From Acidimicrobiia bacterium (GTDB taxonomy: Bacteria > Actinomycetota > Acidimicrobiia > IMCC26256 > JAENVU01), in NCBI GenBank assembly GCA_016650415.1, contig JAENVU010000473.1:1-6108 (forward strand): DNA of 6,108 nucleotides. The letters are read 5' to 3'. This document shows positions 5,454 to 6,108 of this stretch, one piece after another; positions within the stretch are counted from its first letter, which is position 1; each line of letters begins with the position of its first letter. The position numbers were made by a program, and so were the translations under genes. The notes beneath the pieces are model-generated. The model saw only the letters and a list, made by a program, of their open reading frames with translations, made no database searches and had not been told where the DNA came from.

Positions 5454-6108
5454 ATGAAGCGCACGGCAACAGTTCTCGTGTGCGTGGCGCTGGGTGCCGC
5501 CGCGTGCGGTCGCAGTGATACGCCCAAGGGTCAGCCGACCGACAGCACGAGCACGACGTCGCCGTCGACCGGCGGGGACGCGAGCTTCGGCGACCTGACC
5601 GACGTCTGTCAGGGCGGGTCTCCGTCGGGCTCCCCGACGACCGGGGTCACCCCCGACTCGATCCGGGTCGCGACCTTCTCCGATACCGGCTTCGCCGGTC
5701 GACCGGGCCTGAACCAGGAGTTCTTCGACACCGCCGAGGTGTTCGCCGAGTGGTGCAATGCGAAGGGCGGGATCAACGGACGCTCGATCGTCGTCGACGA
5801 GCGCGACGCGGCCCTGACCAACGTGCAAGCCCGCATGGTCGAATCGTGCCAGGAGGACTTCACGATGGTCGGAGGCGGCGCGACGTTCGACGCCGACGGC
5901 GTGGATACCCGGCTGAAGTGCCTGCTCCCCGACATCGCCGGTTTCGTCGCCAGTGTCAAAGCCCGCGGTGCCGACTTGCTCGTACAGCCCGAGCCCAACG
6001 CGCTCACGAGCCTGCAAGTGGGCAACCTCCGGTACCTCGGCAAGAAGTTCCCGGCCGCAACCTCACGCATCGGTGTGCTGGCCGGCGACCTGCCACTCAC
6101 CAAGGAAG
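5454..6108 (+). CDS. ABC-type substrate-binding lipoprotein, type-1 periplasmic fold (3' end outside window)
   Basis: The first 218 residues of a protein that runs off the window; no stop occurs in frame. Residues 1-18 form a lipoprotein signal: K2-R3, a hydrophobic core (5-17) and lipobox AAAC with C18 as the lipidated residue, so the mature protein is anchored on the outer face of the membrane. A Gly/Ser/Thr/Pro/Asp linker (19-44) follows. The domain then starts with GVTPDSIRVATFSDTG (64-79) and continues with FDTAEVFAEWCNAKGGINGR (91-110) and VVDERDAALT (113-122), the usual first strand, helix and second strand of LivJ-like (Peripla_BP_6 type) receptors. These proteins bind amino acids or other small polar solutes for ABC importers; the ligand here is unknown. 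Four extra cysteines (C52, C101, C132, C156) could form two disulfides. The start is set by a GGGGGGA ribosome binding site and the signal peptide. No permease gene is in view; it may lie downstream, or the protein may be an orphan receptor. Confidence 0.85.
   Translation, partial: MKRTATVLVCVALGAAACGRSDTPKGQPTDSTSTTSPSTGGDASFGDLTDVCQGGSPSGSPTTGVTPDSIRVATFSDTGFAGRPGLNQEFFDTAEVFAEWCNAKGGINGRSIVVDERDAALTNVQARMVESCQEDFTMVGGGATFDADGVDTRLKCLLPDIAGFVASVKARGADLLVQPEPNALTSLQVGNLRYLGKKFPAATSRIGVLAGDLPLTKE

Noticed and set aside
5255..6103. Minus-strand open frames opposite the binding-protein gene
   Set aside because: The plus strand has a ribosome binding site, lipoprotein signal and type-1 binding-protein motifs; the minus-strand frames have no motif and are shadows.

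Overview
This is a GC-rich window with dense GTG/TTG start codons and strongly GC-biased third positions. Together with the gene content (a DHA2-type exporter, a bacterial glutamate decarboxylase, a PAS-GGDEF protein and a Cys-rich branched-chain-type binding lipoprotein) this suggests a high-GC actinomycete, possibly an Acidimicrobiia member. That placement is inferred from style and not shown by any marker gene. No rRNA, tRNA, CRISPR array, insertion sequence or phage gene was seen.

Layout. The first 175 bases are the 3' end of a plus-strand gene I cannot name. It meets, tail to tail across 8 bp, a minus-strand two-gene operon: a 283-residue protein of unknown function (1611-2462), then a 14-helix MFS exporter (184-1614). 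The two are joined by a 4-base GTGA stop/start overlap. A 98-bp divergent intergenic region (2463-2560) with several nested perfect palindromes separates this operon from a plus-strand glutamate decarboxylase gene (2561-3940). Next on the plus strand, after 121 bp, is a soluble PAS-PAS-GGDEF diguanylate cyclase (4062-5321). After 132 bp comes the 5' part of a substrate-binding lipoprotein of the LivJ/type-1 periplasmic family (5454 to the window end).

How the genes may work together. The decarboxylase should convert glutamate to GABA and CO2 using PLP. It keeps the catalytic lysine and ends in a histidine that lines up with the autoinhibitory C-terminal histidine of E. coli GadB. No GadC-type glutamate/GABA antiporter is present; the nearby transporter is a drug-efflux-type MFS protein on the opposite strand. 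The cyclase has an intact active site and an intact inhibitory I-site, so it should make c-di-GMP under product feedback. The shared divergent promoter region suggests, but does not prove, co-regulation of the exporter operon and the decarboxylase. The cyclase and the binding protein each have their own intergenic region and are probably separate transcription units.

No clearly new system stands out. The least explained item is the unknown protein translationally coupled to the exporter and divergent from the decarboxylase.
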